From Mycetocola lacteus (GTDB taxonomy: Bacteria; Actinomycetota; Actinomycetes; Actinomycetales; Microbacteriaceae), in contig NZ_RCUY01000002.1 of assembly GCF_003667575.1 (NCBI RefSeq), positions 248,001 through 312,000 of the forward strand: DNA of 64,000 bases, in the 5' to 3' direction. Of this stretch, positions 61,247 to 64,000 are shown in pieces; position 1 is the first letter of the stretch, and the number at the start of each line of letters is the position of its first letter. The translations under genes were made by a program, and so were the position numbers. The notes under the pieces were generated by a model that did no database searches, was not told where the DNA came from, and saw only the letters and a program-made list of their open reading frames with translations.

Positions 61247-64000
61247 CTAGGCGTTACGCTCGCGCTTGCGGTTCCAGAGGATGAGCGCGGCACCAGCCAG
61301 GAGCAGCAGCAGAACCAGCGTGGCAAACAGCCCCGCACCCTCGGCACCGGTGAGCGAGAGGATCCCGGGGGGATCCGCCAGCTTCGGGACATCCGCCTGG
61401 GCGGTGGCCGAGGCCTCGACCGGGTCGCCGGTGGGGTCAACACCCGTGACGGAGGCCAGGTTGGTCACGGTGGTGCCGTGATCCGCCTCGGTGGTGGCGT
61501 AGGCTGCGGTTGCGGTGGCAACCTCACCCGGTGCCAGCACACCCTCGGCCCCCGGCCACACCATGGTGACCTCACCGAGGCCCGGCATCTGATCGGCGAT
61601 CGCGATCTCGGAAACGGTCACGGTTCCGATGTTGGTGATCGTGAACGCATAGTCGATTCCAGCACCGTCGCGCACGAGTGTGGCGGTCTTGACCAGGGCC
61701 AGGCCCGAGGTGCCCGGCAGAGCCAGCACAACCTCGTCGGTGTCCACCGCGGTCTTGCCCAGCGCGCTGGTTCCGGTGACGTTCACCGGGTTCACGATCT
61801 GGCCCGCGTCCACATGAGCCTGGGTCAGGTCGATCGACGCGTGCGCGGTGACCGAGGCACCGGGTGCGAGCTCGCTCGGAACGATGCCGCGGGCGGCCTT
61901 GTCTCCGAACGAGATGTCACCCAGACCCTTGAGATCGGACAGCAGTTCGGTCTCGGTGAGAGTGGCCGCACCGGTGTTGGTGATGACCATCTCGTAGTCG
62001 GCGCGGCTGCCGGCGATGGGCTCGCCCACAACCTCACCGGTTGCGGTCAGGCTGATCGCTACCACCGGGTCCAGCAGAATCTCTACCGGTGCCGAGGCGG
62101 TCACGGTGGCAGCCGACGGGTCGGTACCCACCACCACGAAGTCATCGGCGATGACCTTGCCCGCATCCACCTGCGCCTGAGTCAGCGCGTCGGTGAAGGC
62201 AACCGAGGCCTTCTGGCCGGGCTCCAGCACGCCGGGGGCAGCGGGGTTCGGCCAGACGATGGTGTGCGGCTTGGCCGCCCACGGCGAGGCCGGGTCCAGC
62301 TTCACATCGGTGAGCGTGGTGCCGCCACCGTTAGTGAAGGTCGCCGAGTATTCGACGCCCTCCCCTGCGGCGGAGACCCCGGAGGGAACCGTGCCGCTGG
62401 CCACAATCTGGATGCCACTGGTTGCCCCCAGCGGAATGTCCAGGCTCTGCGCCGCGGTCACATCCGCCTTGGCAGGGTTCTGTGCGGTCACCGAACTCGG
62501 GTTCGTGATGACCCCCGCGTTGATGTGCGCCTGGGTCAGCTTGGTGCTCGCGGTGGCGGTCACCGACTCACCCGGTGCCAGGGTGCCCGCGGTCTTCGGC
62601 CAGGACCCGAAGGTAATGGTCGAGAGGCCCTTGAGCTCCGAGGTCAGGGTGACGCCGGTCAGGGTCTGCGAACCGGTGTTGGTCACCGTGTACTCGTAGT
62701 TCACCGGGTCGCCGCTCACGTTGTTGGCCGGATCCGTGGAATCCACGGTTCCGGTCAGGGCGAGGGCGATCGCCGAGGTTCCGGGCAGCTGCACCACGGC
62801 CTGAGCCTTTTCGGTGACGGACTTGCCCTCGGCGCTCTGACCGGTCACGGTGGCGTCGTTGGTGACGCTACCGCGGTCGATATCGGCCTGGGTCAGCGGG
62901 TAGAGTGCGGTCGCGGACACGCTCGCACCCACCGGCAGCACGCCGGGGCGTGCGGCATCGGGCCAGGCACCAAACTCGACGGCACCCAGGCCGGCGAGCT
63001 TATCGGTGATGGCTACACCCTGCAGCTCGGTTCCCCCCGAGTTGGTCACCGTGAAGGTGAAGGTGACGGGCTCACCCGCGGCGATCTTGGCGGGAGCGGC
63101 ACCGGTCTTGGTGAAGGTGATCCCCACCGGCAGCGCCTGGAAACCGAAGTCGACATTTGCAACCTCGCCATTCAGGACGGCCGAGGTCGAGGCGGAGATC
63201 GGTTCTCCGGCACCCGAGGTGTACTTCCACTGCTCGGTTGCGGGCAGAGTCTTGACGTCTACGGCCACGCGGTAGGAACCGGCGGTGAGACTGCCGAACG
63301 AGTAGGCACCCGAAGCGTCGGTGGTGGCCTGACGCGGCTTACCCGCACCATCCAGAACCGGCTTTCCGGCGGCGTCTACCAGGGATACGGTGACCGCACG
63401 CAGTCCGTCCTCACCGGCGGCGCGGATGCCGTTGCCGTCGGCGTCGTTCCAGATCACACCAGAGATGACACTGTCCACGACACTCACGGTGCTCGGCTGT
63501 CCCTTACCCAGGGTCGCCTCGAAACCGGGGTCGCCCATGTTGGTAATGCCAGTGGCGTTGAGCTTAATCTCATCGCCGGCCTGGGACTGCGGGGCGGCCA
63601 TGTTGATGGTCACCGATCCCACGCCGTCCGGGCCCACGGTCAGCGTCTCGATCGAGACTCGGATCGCGGTGGCCGCGGCAATCTGTTCCGGGGTGGCATC
63701 GGCGTAGTTGATCCACTCCACCTCGCCGGCCGGAGCGTCGCCGGTCTTCCCGTTACGCACGGCAGGATCCACCGAGATTTGCAGGGTCGAGCCGGTCTCG
63801 GGCTTCATATCGAGCACGGCGCTCTCCAGGGTCAGCGGACCCGTGAGCTTGGTTCCGGCGGCATCCCCGTTATAGGGCAGAACCGCAACGAAGCTGGCCT
63901 GACCCGAGGGACCGGGCTGGTAGTTCATCCAGTTCAGGGTGAAGGAAACGGAGTCTCCGCCGCCCACCTCGGGTGCCTCATTGGTCAGCTCATAGCGGGC
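61247..64000 (-). CDS. Large LSLTGA-type surface protein, 5' end outside the window
   Basis: The visible 917 codons continue in frame through the right edge; the GTG at 63967 is internal. The edge sequence (YELTNEAPEVGGGDSVSFTL) aligns with YEVSNSAPVIAPGDDAEFRL of the 47854 protein. From there on both share the same order: NYQPGPSGQASFVAVLP, an SdrD B-like domain (GVIWNDADGNGIRAAGEDGL), five DUF11/DUF7507-type repeats, ILSLTGAEGAG, a membrane helix and NRKRERNA. A sortase-anchored or membrane-anchored envelope protein is expected. The N-terminal half is not seen. Confidence 0.85.
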   Translation of the reverse strand, partial: ARYELTNEAPEVGGGDSVSFTLNWMNYQPGPSGQASFVAVLPYNGDAAGTKLTGPLTLESAVLDMKPETGSTLQISVDPAVRNGKTGDAPAGEVEWINYADATPEQIAAATAIRVSIETLTVGPDGVGSVTINMAAPQSQAGDEIKLNATGITNMGDPGFEATLGKGQPSTVSVVDSVISGVIWNDADGNGIRAAGEDGLRAVTVSLVDAAGKPVLDGAGKPRQATTDASGAYSFGSLTAGSYRVAVDVKTLPATEQWKYTSGAGEPISASTSAVLNGEVANVDFGFQALPVGITFTKTGAAPAKIAAGEPVTFTFTVTNSGGTELQGVAITDKLAGLGAVEFGAWPDAARPGVLPVGASVSATALYPLTQADIDRGSVTNDATVTGQSAEGKSVTEKAQAVVQLPGTSAIALALTGTVDSTDPANNVSGDPVNYEYTVTNTGSQTLTGVTLTSELKGLSTITFGSWPKTAGTLAPGESVTATASTKLTQAHINAGVITNPSSVTAQNPAKADVTAAQSLDIPLGATSGIQIVASGTVPSGVSAAGEGVEYSATFTNGGGTTLTDVKLDPASPWAAKPHTIVWPNPAAPGVLEPGQKASVAFTDALTQAQVDAGKVIADDFVVVGTDPSAATVTASAPVEILLDPVVAISLTATGEVVGEPIAGSRADYEMVITNTGAATLTETELLSDLKGLGDISFGDKAARGIVPSELAPGASVTAHASIDLTQAHVDAGQIVNPVNVTGTSALGKTAVDTDEVVLALPGTSGLALVKTATLVRDGAGIDYAFTITNIGTVTVSEIAIADQMPGLGEVTMVWPGAEGVLAPGEVATATAAYATTEADHGTTVTNLASVTGVDPTGDPVEASATAQADVPKLADPPGILSLTGAEGAGLFATLVLLLLLAGAALILWNRKRERNA

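Overview
The window is chromosomal DNA of a high-GC Gram-positive bacterium, most like a member of the Microbacteriaceae (Actinomycetota). The evidence is the core gene content and order (rplM-rpsI-glmM, a LID-less adenylate kinase between secY and map), many GTG starts, secreted proteins with LSLTGA anchors, and a spc/alpha region without rpsN and rpsD. This is an inference from gene content; no 16S rRNA gene is present. No rRNA, tRNA, CRISPR array, insertion sequence or prophage was seen.

Region 1-10.7 kb (minus strand) is an extracellular glucan-degradation locus: a partial secreted protein, then two tandem paralogous GH81 endo-beta-1,3-glucanases that share a 34-bp upstream element. 10.7-14.2 kb holds glmM, rpsI, rplM and truA. 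14.3-18.2 kb holds an OafA-type acyltransferase with an SGNH tail, a tandem-GNAT protein and a RelQ-type small (p)ppGpp synthetase, separated from rplQ by a 23-bp perfect inverted repeat.

18.2-37 kb is the ribosomal superlocus, all on the minus strand and listed here by rising coordinate, which is against transcription: rplQ, rpoA, rpsK, rpsM, rpmJ, two AraC-type regulators (an unusual insertion), infA, pabC, map, adk, secY, then the spc and S10 operons up to rpsJ. Many junctions are ATGA or TAATG overlaps. Candidate terminators follow infA, map and rplO, so the cluster is probably several transcription units. 42.1-46.5 kb is the str operon (rpsL, rpsG, fusA) with tuf behind its own gap.

Between rpsJ and tuf, normally close neighbours, sits a lower-GC accessory island (about 37.5-41.9 kb). 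It encodes a tightly overlapping four-gene operon: a 100-aa peptide, an SdpB-like HTTM membrane protein, an SdpA-like protein and a divergent dedicated SecA ATPase. A small MT0933/Rv0909-type protein follows. This looks like an SDP-type peptide maturation and export system and is the best candidate for an undescribed system in the window.

46.9-64 kb is a cell-envelope and magnesium region: a hypothetical protein, a large repeat-rich LSLTGA surface protein, mgtC-like and mgtA genes behind an M-box riboswitch plus a 24-codon leader ORF with a strong ribosome binding site, two membrane proteins, two paralogous single-pass secreted-domain proteins, and a second, edge-truncated paralog of the surface protein in opposite orientation.
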